36,787 nt of DNA. It comes from Bacteroidales bacterium (GTDB lineage Bacteria; Bacteroidota; Bacteroidia; Bacteroidales; WCHB1-69). The notes below the pieces were generated by a model that worked only from the letters and a program-made list of their open reading frames with translations, did no database searches and was not told the origin of the DNA. Below are positions 8,759-19,800 of this stretch, piece after piece (positions within the stretch are counted from its first letter, which is position 1; every line of letters starts with the position of its first letter). Where the stretch lies: assembly GCA_031266895.1 (NCBI GenBank), contig JAISAD010000002.1, positions 1 to 36,787 on the forward strand, given 5' to 3'. Made by a program: the position numbers and the translations under genes.

Positions 8759-11057
8759 CACTCATAAAATAAGAATAATTGCTATAAGCACTATAGCCGC
8801 CTTACTGTTGGGTATAGGCGGCTATTTGTTATGGAATAAAGGCAACCTGCGTGAAACCATAAAGCGTGAGAGCGCAAAACAGTTTGATTATGAATATATT
8901 CCAAATCAAAATATAGTTTTGGATTCGCGTATGGTTACATTTCGGAAAGATAGTCTATATGCTGATTTTCGCCGACACTTTCGTCTTCACTATCAGACGT
9001 TGGCAATGGGCGTTTTTGCCGATAGCAGCCGTTTGTTACTCATCTCCGAACCTCCGCCCTATTTTGAGCTGGACTCTATTCGCACACTTTTTGTCAAATT
9101 TACCCATAGCATCGAAACACGCTATCATAGAATGGGTTATGACGGGCGTGTTACCGATATTTTGATTTCAATAGCCAACGCCACCACCGAAAATATGCAA
9201 AATATCATCAAGGCGCTTGCCAAGCAGCTCTATCTTTCCGATTATAAGGCATTTGCCATGCCTTTGCCTGTTGAAAAAAAGCGAGCTTATTTTGCCAAAG
9301 AAACCCTCGACTATCAAATCTCTCTTGATGAATTTAATCAGTGGTTTTTAAAAGATAAGGAATTATTTGTAAGTCAAAAAGATACGATAGAAACGGATAG
9401 TATTCAATCCATTTTTACTCAACGCAAGCGGGGTGTTTTTTTTAGCAAAATACCCGGTTTTATAGCGTGGGCTATCCCCAAAAAAGGTGATTTGGGCGAA
9501 TACGTGCATGACATTCGACAGTTTACACTGGATGCTGACTTGATTTTGGGCGCTTTAGCCGACTCTGCTACTCTGATCATTATCGGGAGAGAACGGGAAG
9601 CCCCGCTCTATGAGTTGCCGCCACTCAATGTGGAGTCTGTCCTGCTGCTGGCCTCTATCACCGAAAAGGAACTGTCACAAAGTCTGGATGTCAATGATTT
9701 TATGGCTGGCAAGATGCCTAACGGCCACGATTGGTGTCCTACATACTTGAGTAAAGAATTGGAAAACACAGAAATAGGGCATCTTTTAACCATTACCGAT
9801 ATTTTATTGAAAGACTGGTCGGAAAACGGCAGCATACAGGAAGCCTATTACCGCTATCCTGAACCAAATTACTATCCTTTCGACAGACCGCTGTTTCGCA
9901 AACTTGGCCTTAATGAACTGGTTTATAACTGGAATACTGATAATGCCATGTATGCTATTGATTTAGAAAATGTTACAATTTACACACCCAATCACACCGG
10001 CGCACTGCCTGTATCCTATTTCAATTCGCAGGAGCGCAGTATCTCTATCGGTCATCGTTATGAATTGCAGGCTTATCACTATTTTGCCACACTGAATAAC
10101 ACCGATTTGGCTCGCGTGGTGCAATATACCACACTCTATCAGCTTTTTACAGATAATGAAATTTACTATTCGGGTAATATACACAGTTCCCCACCCAAAA
10201 ATAAGGCTTACCTGCTCTATAAGCCTGTTTTGCGATTGTTGGGTGTATTTAAAAACATGTCAAGCAAAGAGATAACCTGTTTCGCGGATACACTGTCGCA
10301 CATTCAGTTTCGCGATTATCAGAACAAGCAGGTGGACGAGGCCATGCTGCGCAATGAGAATGACTATCATTTTACTTACAGCGCTACCGATCGCGACCGC
10401 ATTTATCAAGATATAAAAGGACACACTACCCAACAGATTGCACAGGAGTTTTACGGTATGCGGCAACTGTTGAATGGATTATCGGAAGAAAATTTGCAAC
10501 GGTTAGCCAAATATTTGTCTTACCCACGCGGCTTTCGCCTGCAAAACCGTACTGATTACACCCTCTATTTGCAAGCGCGTCAAACTAACCAGCTGCTGCG
10601 CACTATTGGCAAAAACCATCTTCCCCTTTTACATATTGATCTCAACGAAGTAAAAAATTTCTATGTCAATAATTTGGCTTCATCATCTGCCAGATATCTT
10701 AAAACACCCTCTATCATAATTACTTACAATGATATGTTGACCACTGGCGGGCACAATCTTTCTTCACGCATCAGCCGTGTAAAATCGACTGCCAACTACA
10801 AGCGCAACAATTATCATCCCACTGATTACAGCCGACCGGTAGTGGAAAACGCTCCTGCTACTCCGACACCGCTTCCGGTCAAAACGCCAGCAAACACGCC
10901 TGCGAAAGACAGCGCACCGCGTCCTACAACTGTTATCACTGCTCCTCCAAAAAGCAAGAATGCATCCACCACAGGTAAAGCAACATCGCCCCAAGCGAAC
11001 ACTCGTCCACGCAGCACCGTAATTTCGAGTGCCCCGCGCGGTACACGGGGGTTTTAA
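8745..11057 (+). CDS. Membrane-anchored hypothetical protein, 770 aa, with Pro/Thr-rich C-terminus
   Basis: Long ORF overlapping the DUF1015 stop by 14 bp; N-terminal TM (IIAISTIAALLLGIGGYLLW); C-terminal TPTPLPVKTPANTPAK. Confidence 0.8.
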   Translation: MSWNSTHKIRIIAISTIAALLLGIGGYLLWNKGNLRETIKRESAKQFDYEYIPNQNIVLDSRMVTFRKDSLYADFRRHFRLHYQTLAMGVFADSSRLLLISEPPPYFELDSIRTLFVKFTHSIETRYHRMGYDGRVTDILISIANATTENMQNIIKALAKQLYLSDYKAFAMPLPVEKKRAYFAKETLDYQISLDEFNQWFLKDKELFVSQKDTIETDSIQSIFTQRKRGVFFSKIPGFIAWAIPKKGDLGEYVHDIRQFTLDADLILGALADSATLIIIGREREAPLYELPPLNVESVLLLASITEKELSQSLDVNDFMAGKMPNGHDWCPTYLSKELENTEIGHLLTITDILLKDWSENGSIQEAYYRYPEPNYYPFDRPLFRKLGLNELVYNWNTDNAMYAIDLENVTIYTPNHTGALPVSYFNSQERSISIGHRYELQAYHYFATLNNTDLARVVQYTTLYQLFTDNEIYYSGNIHSSPPKNKAYLLYKPVLRLLGVFKNMSSKEITCFADTLSHIQFRDYQNKQVDEAMLRNENDYHFTYSATDRDRIYQDIKGHTTQQIAQEFYGMRQLLNGLSEENLQRLAKYLSYPRGFRLQNRTDYTLYLQARQTNQLLRTIGKNHLPLLHIDLNEVKNFYVNNLASSSARYLKTPSIIITYNDMLTTGGHNLSSRISRVKSTANYKRNNYHPTDYSRPVVENAPATPTPLPVKTPANTPAKDSAPRPTTVITAPPKSKNASTTGKATSPQANTRPRSTVISSAPRGTRGF

Positions 11058-11130
11058 GAGAAAAAGTTTGTGGCGAGAATGGAAAAATGGGTGGTATTGT
11101 ATCTAATATGTTGATTGGTAGTCAACTTAG

Positions 11131-11202
11131 TACTCCCGCCGGGAATCGAACCCGAATTTAAAGTTTAGGAAACTTTTGTTCTATCCATTGAACTACAGGA
11201 GC
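11131..11202 (-). tRNA. tRNA-Arg (anticodon CCT)
   Basis: Reverse complement GCTCCTGTAGTTCAATGGATAGAACAAAAGTTTCCTAAACTTTAAATTCGGGTTCGATTCCCGGCGGGAGTA folds as a cloverleaf; anticodon loop TTCCTAA; TTCGATT T-loop. Confidence 0.93.
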
Positions 11203-11274
11203 AAAAAGGGCTGCAAAATTACGAGAAATTTTTGAAATACCGAACCGATTAGGTTGCACAATAGTAAAAACAAA

Positions 11275-11308
11275 AACAGGAAGAAAATAATTTTATTTTC
11301 TTCCTGTT
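11275..11308. terminator. Bidirectional intrinsic terminator
   Basis: Perfect 16-bp arms: AACAGGAAGAAAATAA-TT-TTATTTTCTTCCTGTT, about 20 bp after the stop of the minus-strand T9SS gene. Confidence 0.75.
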
Positions 11309-11327
11309 CGATTCGGATAATAGATTG

Positions 11328-13706
11328 TTAGTTGATAACAATTTTGTGAATTGATGTTTTCCCGTTGCTTTCTACCTGAATAAAATACATGCCGGAAACT
11401 TTATTGATAGTACGTTGCGTATAAGCATTTAGAGCAAATGTATCAATTACTTTGCCTGTTATATCATAAACTTTTATGTTGGATTTTTCGCTAACGGTGA
11501 TATTTACATCTCCTTTTGACGGATTTGGGTAAATATTCACGTTATTGATAGTTGCTGCTTCAATACCCGATTTTGGAGAGACGTCAATATCATCAATCTT
11601 TAGGAGTTCAGCATCGTAGCAATCATGGTGACGCCACGCAATATAAATATTTTGTCCGGCATAAGCAGCAAGATCAATCGTTTTGAGAGTCCAATCGGTC
11701 GTTGTCAAATCTTCCGTTAAAATAGCAGTGAAATTAGCTGCTGCTGTTCCTGTTGTAGAAATCATAACCGAATAATGTTCGCTTGCCCCATCTTCATTAT
11801 AAGTATCACCCACCCAATAGGTTAAAATAGCCCCTGCAGCAGGTATGATTAAAGGTGGCGTGATTAAATAATTATCGGGAGTAATACCTCCGCTGCTAAC
11901 CCAAGATTGAGAAGCTGCAAAAAAACTGCCGGAATGTGCATCATACATAGGCAAATTAGGGTCGTCCGCAGATTCTCTTATCATCCAGTTATAACCATCA
12001 TTATTGGCATCTATTGCTGTCCAACAGAGAGGGATTGAAGTGGAAGCATCAAAATTTTCCGTGAATGGTAATGTACTTGCTTCACAAACCGTATTGGTAA
12101 CGGTAATTGTTGTGCTGTCATTTTCAGTATTTTCATCACCGGACAAAATAACTCTAACCGTAATGGTGTGGTTGCCGGCTGCACTTAAATTAGCAGTAGC
12201 TTGAAAGGTGTAGCTTTGAATTGCCAAACTGGCAATATTCCCGGTGAAATCTTCAACAGTTTCTGTGCCGCCATCCACGGTTAACCCAAGTTGCATTGTT
12301 GTAATCGGGTCGGACCCAAAATTCCTGATATTTACTGTAACCGATTCTGTAGCAGTTAAATTTGTGCCTGAAACAGGAGCAGTAATTGCCGTAACAGTAG
12401 CATCGTTTGTTGCAAGCTCGGCACAGGTTGCCGCATAGTCTTGTAACAGATAGCCGGTAGTAAGATTCGAATAACCAGCTCCGTTTAATGGAGTCGTATA
12501 AATGTCGATTCCATTTTGGTCATAAATAGTAAATACTTCTTCGCCATAAGGAATATATCCCCAATATGAACCATCTAAAAATGCAAATGTTACAGTGCCA
12601 ATATAAACATCAAAAGTAAGAGTTTCCGGAGCAGCTTCTGTTCCAGTACTGGTATATAATAATGTCGTAACAACATTGTTCTGGAAAACGGCAACAGTGC
12701 CTTCCCAACCATCTTCCAAAGCATCGTACATGGTTATTGACCATTGGCAAGGAGTCCCTTTTTCTATATCTTCGATTGTGGTAGAAACAGAGGGACAACC
12801 GTCAAATTTTGCAATAATTTCAATATCAAATAATCCGTCTGGGCAGTTTTGATATGTATAAGAAGTAACAATTCCTGCAAGAGCAGTTTCTATTGTGGCT
12901 CCGTTAACAATAATTTCATAGCTGTCAGGAGCATTATCAATGTCCCAGTTTATCACCAAGTCATTCCCTTGTACAATAGCGGTTTCGTCAGAGAATATTG
13001 AGGTACAACCAGCAGGGTCATAAACAGCAACATTATCAATACCGAGCCAGAATCCATCGGTACCCTCATGAACAAACGCAATATAAATGTCTTGACCGGC
13101 GTAAGCACTTAAATCGACAGTTTTTTCTGTCCATGATTCATATTGAATTTCTGATTCTGATAAAATGTTTGTAAAAGAAGCAGGATTAGCATCCGTTGTA
13201 GAAACTTTTACACTATAAGTTTCATCGTATGGAGTTGTTCTAATCCAAAAAGAAAAAACAATTTCTGTGGTTACTGAAATTTGAGGTGTAATTAAAAAGT
13301 TGTTGGGGGTAAGAGTGGCCCCGGGTGAGCCTAATTGACCGGTATTAAGATACGAAGCAGATACGGCACATTTAGAGTTAGCAACTCCGAAACTTGACAA
13401 CATAGCTGAAATGGTAGATTCGGTATTAATTACCCAATTGTAGCCATCTGCATCTTGGTCAACAATTGTCCAACCTGCCGGTGGAAAAGTTTCACCTTCA
13501 AAGTTTTCAATTACATAAGACGCTGATTTTGCCAAAAATGTAGATTGAACCGGTTGTTGTTGCGGGTTCAAGTAACGATTTGTTACTGCTTTTGGTAAGG
13601 TTTTGTTGTTAGATGGTTGTTTAACTGCAATTGCTCCATTCTCTTGCTGAGCATTTAAGCCAATCGTAATAAATACGATACTGATTAATGATACTAACTT
13701 TTTCAT
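11328..13706 (-). CDS. T9SS type A sorting-domain protein with two choice-of-anchor J / cleaved-adhesin-like domains
   Basis: ENFEGETFPPAGWTIVDQDADGYNW and TENFDASTSIPLCWTAIDANNDGYNW; C-terminal NNVNIYPNPSKGDVNITV...GMYFIQVESNGKTSIHKIVIN. Confidence 0.9.
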   Translation of the reverse strand: MKKLVSLISIVFITIGLNAQQENGAIAVKQPSNNKTLPKAVTNRYLNPQQQPVQSTFLAKSASYVIENFEGETFPPAGWTIVDQDADGYNWVINTESTISAMLSSFGVANSKCAVSASYLNTGQLGSPGATLTPNNFLITPQISVTTEIVFSFWIRTTPYDETYSVKVSTTDANPASFTNILSESEIQYESWTEKTVDLSAYAGQDIYIAFVHEGTDGFWLGIDNVAVYDPAGCTSIFSDETAIVQGNDLVINWDIDNAPDSYEIIVNGATIETALAGIVTSYTYQNCPDGLFDIEIIAKFDGCPSVSTTIEDIEKGTPCQWSITMYDALEDGWEGTVAVFQNNVVTTLLYTSTGTEAAPETLTFDVYIGTVTFAFLDGSYWGYIPYGEEVFTIYDQNGIDIYTTPLNGAGYSNLTTGYLLQDYAATCAELATNDATVTAITAPVSGTNLTATESVTVNIRNFGSDPITTMQLGLTVDGGTETVEDFTGNIASLAIQSYTFQATANLSAAGNHTITVRVILSGDENTENDSTTITVTNTVCEASTLPFTENFDASTSIPLCWTAIDANNDGYNWMIRESADDPNLPMYDAHSGSFFAASQSWVSSGGITPDNYLITPPLIIPAAGAILTYWVGDTYNEDGASEHYSVMISTTGTAAANFTAILTEDLTTTDWTLKTIDLAAYAGQNIYIAWRHHDCYDAELLKIDDIDVSPKSGIEAATINNVNIYPNPSKGDVNITVSEKSNIKVYDITGKVIDTFALNAYTQRTINKVSGMYFIQVESNGKTSIHKIVIN

Positions 13707-13887
13707 GACTAATGATTTTTAGTTATTAAAATGAATTATTTGCTGCAAAGATACAAAAAAGGAGTTTGATATATGGGGTTTTTATTGTATGAAATTCTTA
13801 TTATTCAATGAACCCGCAAAAAATATAACTTGCTGCAGTTTAATTTTTTAAGGTTTTATGAAAGGGAAATCTAAAATGTTTCCAATA

Positions 13888-13913
13888 AAAAAGAGGGACA
13901 AAGCCCTCTTTTT
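13888..13913 (-). terminator. Intrinsic terminator downstream of ssb
   Basis: AAAAAGAGGG-ACAAAG-CCCTCTTTTT, followed on the minus strand by a T-run. Confidence 0.7.
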
Positions 13914-13937
13914 GTACGGAAATACTGTTTGACAGTG

Positions 13938-14384
13938 TTAGAATGGCAATCCATCGCTTGATTCGGAGACAAATGTTGTTTCCTCCGATTCGAAGGATTC
14001 GGGGACAATTTCGCCGACCGGTACTTGCACGGCAACACTTTTTGCGCTCTCGTCGGCTTTGCCGCCCAGCATGGTGAAAGTCGAAACTTCCACTTCGGTA
14101 ATGTAGCGCTTTGAGCCATTTTCTTCCCAGCTACGTGTCCGCAATTTACCCTCCAAATAGATTAACTTCCCTTTAGTGAGGTATTTTTCTGCAATTTCGG
14201 CCAAATTGCGCCAGCAGACAATGCTGTGCCACTCGGTTTGCTCCATGCGATTTCCTTCTTTATCTTTGCGGATTTCAGAGGTGGCTAATGTGAAAAACGC
14301 CTTTTTAGCGCCATTTTCGAAACTCCTGATTTCGGGGTCTTTTCCTAAACGCCCGATGAGAATAACTTTGTTAATTCCAGACAT
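13938..14384 (-). CDS. ssb: Single-stranded DNA-binding protein
   Basis: MSGINKVILIGRLGKDPEIRSFENGAKKAFFTLATSE...EQTEWHSIVCWRNLAEIAEKYLTKGKLIYLEGKL...; acidic tail ends DGLPF. Confidence 0.95.
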   Translation of the reverse strand: MSGINKVILIGRLGKDPEIRSFENGAKKAFFTLATSEIRKDKEGNRMEQTEWHSIVCWRNLAEIAEKYLTKGKLIYLEGKLRTRSWEENGSKRYITEVEVSTFTMLGGKADESAKSVAVQVPVGEIVPESFESEETTFVSESSDGLPF

Positions 14385-14567
14385 AATTTATAGGTTTTAA
14401 AATTCGGGGCAAAGATACAAAAAATTCGTATATTATAATCAATTTTTGAAAAATGTTTTTTTGCGTTGCAAATCAATAAATTTCACTCAATTTGTCTCTC
14501 TTTATTGGCCTCTTTTTAATTATAAATGCCGATTAGGCATAAGTTGAAACTGAAAAAATAGCAGAGT

Positions 14568-16715
14568 TTAGGAGTCAGAATCCAAATTTCTCATGGAAAG
14601 CGAGATCCGTTTTCTATACATATCCACTTCAAGTACTTTCACCTTAACTTTTTGATTCAGCTTTACCACAGTATTGGGATCGGTGATATATCTATTTGTG
14701 ATTTGGCTGATATGCACCAATCCGTCTTGATGTACACCTATGTCTATAAAACAGCCGAAATTGGTAATGTTTGTAATAATTCCGGGCACAACCATTCCAG
14801 GCTTCAAATCATTGATGCTGTTTATGTTTTTGTCAAATTCAAACAGGTCGAAATGCGCTCTGGGATCACGGCCGGGCTTAGTCAACTCCTGCATAATATC
14901 CCTGAGAGTGGGCATTCCTGTTTTGTCGGTTATAAAGAGCTGTAAATTTAACCCTTTGCGCAAGGCCTCGTTTTGTAACAGTTCTGTAACAGTGCAACCG
15001 GCATGTTTAGCCATTTCATCCACAATATGATAGCTTTCGGGATGTACGGCGCTGGCATCCAGCGGATTTTTAGCGCCATGAATACGCAGAAAACCGGCCG
15101 CCTGCTCAAAAGCCTTATCGCCAAATCGCGGTACTTTTTTCAGTTGTGTGCGTGAAACAAATGCTCCATTGGCATTGCGGTAGTCCACAATATTTTTAGC
15201 CAGCGCAGGTCCCACGCCCGACACGTATGACAATAATTCCTTACTGGCCGTATTGACCTCTACGCCCACGTAATTCACGCAGCTTTCCACCACATTGAGC
15301 AGACTTTTCTGGAGGTGATTTTGATTTATATCGTGCTGGTATTGCCCCACGCCAATAGATTTTGGTTCTATTTTGACCAGTTCGGCAAGCGGATCCATCA
15401 GGCGGCGACCGATAGAAACAGCGCCACGAACCGTAACGTCATAATCGGGAAATTCGGCGCGCGCTACCTCAGAAGCCGAATAGATAGAGGCGCCACTCTC
15501 ATTCACTGCAATGGTGATTACTTCGCGCTCAAAAGGAATGCTGCGCACAAAATGTTCGGTTTCGCGGCCTGCTGTGCCATTACCAATGGCGATAGCTTCT
15601 ACCTTGTATAAATTTACTAAATGCCTTAATGTTTTGGAAGCCAGTTCATACTCCTGCTGTGGCGGATGCGGGTAAATGGTATCAGTGTGCAGTAATTTAC
15701 CTTGCTTGTCAAGCACCACAACTTTGCATCCTGTACGGAAACCGGGATCAATGGCCAATACTGTTTTTTGGCCGAGCGGTGCAGCCAGCAGCAGCTGGCG
15801 CAGGTTGGCTACAAACACTTTAATAGCCTCGTTATCGGCGCATTCTTTGTAGAATTTACGCATTTCGGTTTCCATTTGAGGTTGGAGCAAGCGCTTGTAA
15901 GCATCCACACAGGCGAGCCACACCTCATCAGCGGCATCGTTATCGCTCTTAATGCAGTGGCGCTCCATAATATCCAGCGCCCGCTCTTCGTCGGGCATTA
16001 CCGAAAGGCGCAAAAAGCCTTCGTCTTCGCCTCTAAACATGGCTAATACCCTATGTGATGGCGCTTTAGCTAAAATTTCTTCCGAATTAAAATAGATTTC
16101 ATACTTACTGCCCTCTTCCTCTTTGCCTTTTACCACTTTGGAAACAATAACACCCTCGCGTTGAAACATGCGGCGCATTTTATCGCGTAAGGCGGAATCT
16201 TCGCTTACCCATTCGGCCACAATATCGCGTGCACCGGCCAGCGCCTCTTCCATTGTGTTGACTCCTTTTTCTTCATTAATAAACTTGGCTGCAGCCGCCT
16301 CCACATCAAAACGGTCTTGCTGGTAGAGCTGTTTCGCCAATGGCTCCAACCCCTTTTCGATAGCAATTGTAGCACGTGTTTTCCGTTTAGGACGGTAGGG
16401 AAGGTAGAGATCTTCCAGCACTGCCATTGTAATGGCTTCGTTCAACTGTTTTTCCAATTGCGGGGTCATTTTGCCCTGTTCGGTAATGGAATCGATAATC
16501 GTGGCACGGCGTTTATCCAGCTCCACCCATTTGTTGTACAAATCCCTGATTCGAGCCAATTGCACCTCGTCGAGACTGTTTGTGGCCTCTTTGCGATAAC
16601 GTGCAATAAAAGGAATGGTAGCGCCCTCATTGAGCAACTCCAAAGTGTTTTTTACCTGCATTTCTTTTACGCCCAACTCTTTGGCAATAATGGCAGCATA
16701 GTTTCTTTCAGTCAT
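14568..16715 (-). CDS. tex: Tex family RNA-binding transcriptional accessory protein
   Basis: GATIPFIARYRKEATNSLDE, AIDPGFRTGCKVVVLD, C-terminal S1 domain (GMVVPGIITNITNFGCFIDIGVHQDGLVHISQI). Confidence 0.95.
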   Translation of the reverse strand: MTERNYAAIIAKELGVKEMQVKNTLELLNEGATIPFIARYRKEATNSLDEVQLARIRDLYNKWVELDKRRATIIDSITEQGKMTPQLEKQLNEAITMAVLEDLYLPYRPKRKTRATIAIEKGLEPLAKQLYQQDRFDVEAAAAKFINEEKGVNTMEEALAGARDIVAEWVSEDSALRDKMRRMFQREGVIVSKVVKGKEEEGSKYEIYFNSEEILAKAPSHRVLAMFRGEDEGFLRLSVMPDEERALDIMERHCIKSDNDAADEVWLACVDAYKRLLQPQMETEMRKFYKECADNEAIKVFVANLRQLLLAAPLGQKTVLAIDPGFRTGCKVVVLDKQGKLLHTDTIYPHPPQQEYELASKTLRHLVNLYKVEAIAIGNGTAGRETEHFVRSIPFEREVITIAVNESGASIYSASEVARAEFPDYDVTVRGAVSIGRRLMDPLAELVKIEPKSIGVGQYQHDINQNHLQKSLLNVVESCVNYVGVEVNTASKELLSYVSGVGPALAKNIVDYRNANGAFVSRTQLKKVPRFGDKAFEQAAGFLRIHGAKNPLDASAVHPESYHIVDEMAKHAGCTVTELLQNEALRKGLNLQLFITDKTGMPTLRDIMQELTKPGRDPRAHFDLFEFDKNINSINDLKPGMVVPGIITNITNFGCFIDIGVHQDGLVHISQITNRYITDPNTVVKLNQKVKVKVLEVDMYRKRISLSMRNLDSDS

Positions 16716-16870
16716 AAATTGTTTTTTTAGAAGTGCAAAAATAGCGATTTTCTCTTAGAAGTATCTTGAACCTCCATTTTTGAGGATAATTTGTTTTTAA
16801 GATTATGCATTCGCACTATAATAAATATGGAATAAAATATTATTTTTGCAAGGAAATAAATAAAGATGTA

Positions 16871-19800
16871 ATGAGACGTTTTTCGTTAGTAATATTCCTG
16901 ATTTCAGTATCGTTTTTTGTTAGTGCACAAAAATTTAGCGGATTTTCCGGCGATGTAGCCAAAACCGCCGACGAGGTGAAAGCCTTTATCGAAACTGCGC
17001 CAAAGGACCGTCAAAGGGAGGGCGATGAATTGGTAAAGCAATTTGAACTGCTGTGGAATAAAGGAGCTGTTGCCGCGCCCGTGCAACACGACTTTATAGA
17101 GACGGCCAACCAGTTAATAGATAAAAAATTACGACCGTTTCCTCACTTTAGGGCCTTTATGCTGGCCTACTTGGCTTTTGCTCAAAGTGAACATATTGAT
17201 ATACATGCGGACTGGAAAAGTTGCGTAAGCTATTTTATTAATAGCGAACCGGGTAAATTTTCGGATTATATGAACACCTATGCCGATTTTTTCAGGGGAA
17301 AATACCTTAATAATAAATCGAACGTAAAATGGCGTGTGGATGGTTCGCTAGACAGAATGGGCATTGATAAGGAGCCTTATTTGAGCTTTAAAAATGTAGA
17401 TTTAACAGGCGCCTCCTTGCAGGACAGTCTGACAATAATCAACACATCGGGGCGCTTCTTTCCGCTTTCCGGCAATTGGGAAGGAAAAGGCGGTGAAGTA
17501 AACTGGGCACGCGCAGGCTTGACCGACCAGGTGAAAGCTACGCTTGATAATTACAGGGTTGAGGTTAAATTTGCCTTTTTTAAGGCCGAAAATGTTACTT
17601 TCTACTATCCGAAACTGTTTGCTCGACCGCTCAAGGGCAGGCTGGAAGAGAAAGCAGGCCTGGAGGTGAGTGAAGAAAAGGCAACCTACCCGCGCTTTAA
17701 AAGTTATGAAAACACGCTGACTGTCAAGGGAATGTATGAAAATGTGGATTACATTGGCGGCTTTGAGATGCGGGGAGGATCGGTACTTGGCTCTTCCGAT
17801 AGCATTATTCCGGCCAAAGTGCTGGTGCGCAATGCAAAAGGGAAACTTGTAGTAAAAGTCGAGTCGTACAGCTTCCTCTTTCGTCCTCAAAACCTTTTAT
17901 CGCAGGATGCCCGCATCTCCGTCTATTTCGACACCGATTCGATTTACCACCCTGCGGCTAATTTCAAGTACAATTCCGATATGCGCGAGCTGATTGTATC
18001 GCGCCCCAAAGATGGCGTAGGCAGATCGCCATTCTTCGACTCCTACCACAAAATGGACATTTATGCGGAGTCTATTCAATGGAAAACCGACATGGAACGC
18101 ATTGAAATCAAGCCGCTTGTGGGAATGCAAAGTTCAAGTCCTGCCCGCTTTGAATCGCAAAACTACTTCAACTCGCAGGTAATGCGCGAAATGCAGGGAT
18201 TTAATGAAATTAACCCCCTTTATACGCTGTGGGAAGTTTTTCATCGCAACAAATTGAATCCCTTAACATTAAACCAGGTGTGCAGCCATTTTAAAAAATC
18301 GCCGGTAGATATCAGGCGCCTGCTAATTGACATGGCGGCGTTCGGATTTATTGAATATGATGTAATAAACGACAGGATAATCTATCGCCGCAAGCTGGCA
18401 CAGTATCTGAATAACGATATAGATAAAATGGACTATGACAATATTGTGCTGGAATCGAACACGCATTTTGCTACTATTGACTTGGTAACCAATAGACTGA
18501 ATATAACCGGCTGCGAATTTTTTGTATTAAGCGATGCACAGATTGTCAATGTTTACCCCACAGGCGGCAAGGTTACGGTAAAGCGGAATCGGGACATGGA
18601 TTTTTCGGGAAAAATTATTGCCGGACTGTTTGATTTTGCTTCGCATCAGTGTGAATTTAACTATGATAAATTCGAGGTAGGCATGAATGTTATTGACACC
18701 CTGATACTCTATTCGGAAGACATGAACGCCCCCGTAAACATGTATGGAGAACACAAGCTACGCCGCATTCGTAGCGTAATTGAAGAACTTTCGGGAACAC
18801 TCTACATTGACGTCCCCGGCAATAAAAGCGGGCGGGTAGATTATCCCGACTATCCCATGTTTGAGGCACGCAAGGGAGGACATGTATTCTATGATAAGCA
18901 AGAGGTGCTGGGCGGTGTTTACACGCGCGATCGCTTTCACTTTTCGTTAGACCGGTTCATAATCAAGAACCTGGATAACTTTTCTATCGATTCAATGAAA
19001 TTTTCCGGCCGGCTGATTTCGGGTGGAATTTTTGAAGATATTGAAGAGCCGTTGCAGATTCGCCCCGACTTTTCGCTGGGATTTGTCTATAAAACCAATC
19101 CTTCAGGAATAAAAATGTATGAGGGAAGGGCTACCTATCATAATGTTATTGACTTGAGCAACAGAGGCTTGCGCGGCAAGGGAACAATACAGTACCTCAC
19201 CTCTACCACCATAGCCGACGATTATATCTTTTATCTCGACTCCACTACGGGCAACCCCTCGTCTCACGTAGTAGCGCCCCAAATAGCCGGCACGGAATAC
19301 CCGCCGGCCTCGGTCGTAAACGCTCGCCTCTTCTGGCAGCCCTATCAGGAACAGATGTTTGTTTATACAAAAAACAGCCTCATGGATATTTTTGGCGAAA
19401 CCAGGCTGAGCGGCTTTTCCAGGCTCACCCCTTCGGGAATGTATGGCGGAGGCGTACTCGATTTCAAGCGGGCCGACCTTATCTCGCAGCATTTCACATT
19501 CCTGCACCATGCCCTCCTGGCCGACTCTTCGAACCTGCGCATCTTTATGACCGAGGAGAAAAAAGAACAGGTATTCAGTACCAGCAACTACCTGTCGGAC
19601 ATTAACTTCCAAACACGCAAGGGAGCCTTTACTTCGCGGGACGGCTTTTCTGAAGTGTTTTTTATTAAAAATGAGTACAAGGCGCGTGCAGACTATTTTG
19701 AATGGAGTCCGATTGACGACAACCTGCTGAGCTTCAAATGGAATGACCCCTATGCCGGTGTTGATATAAATGGACAGCCGGCCAGAGACCTTATGGATAT

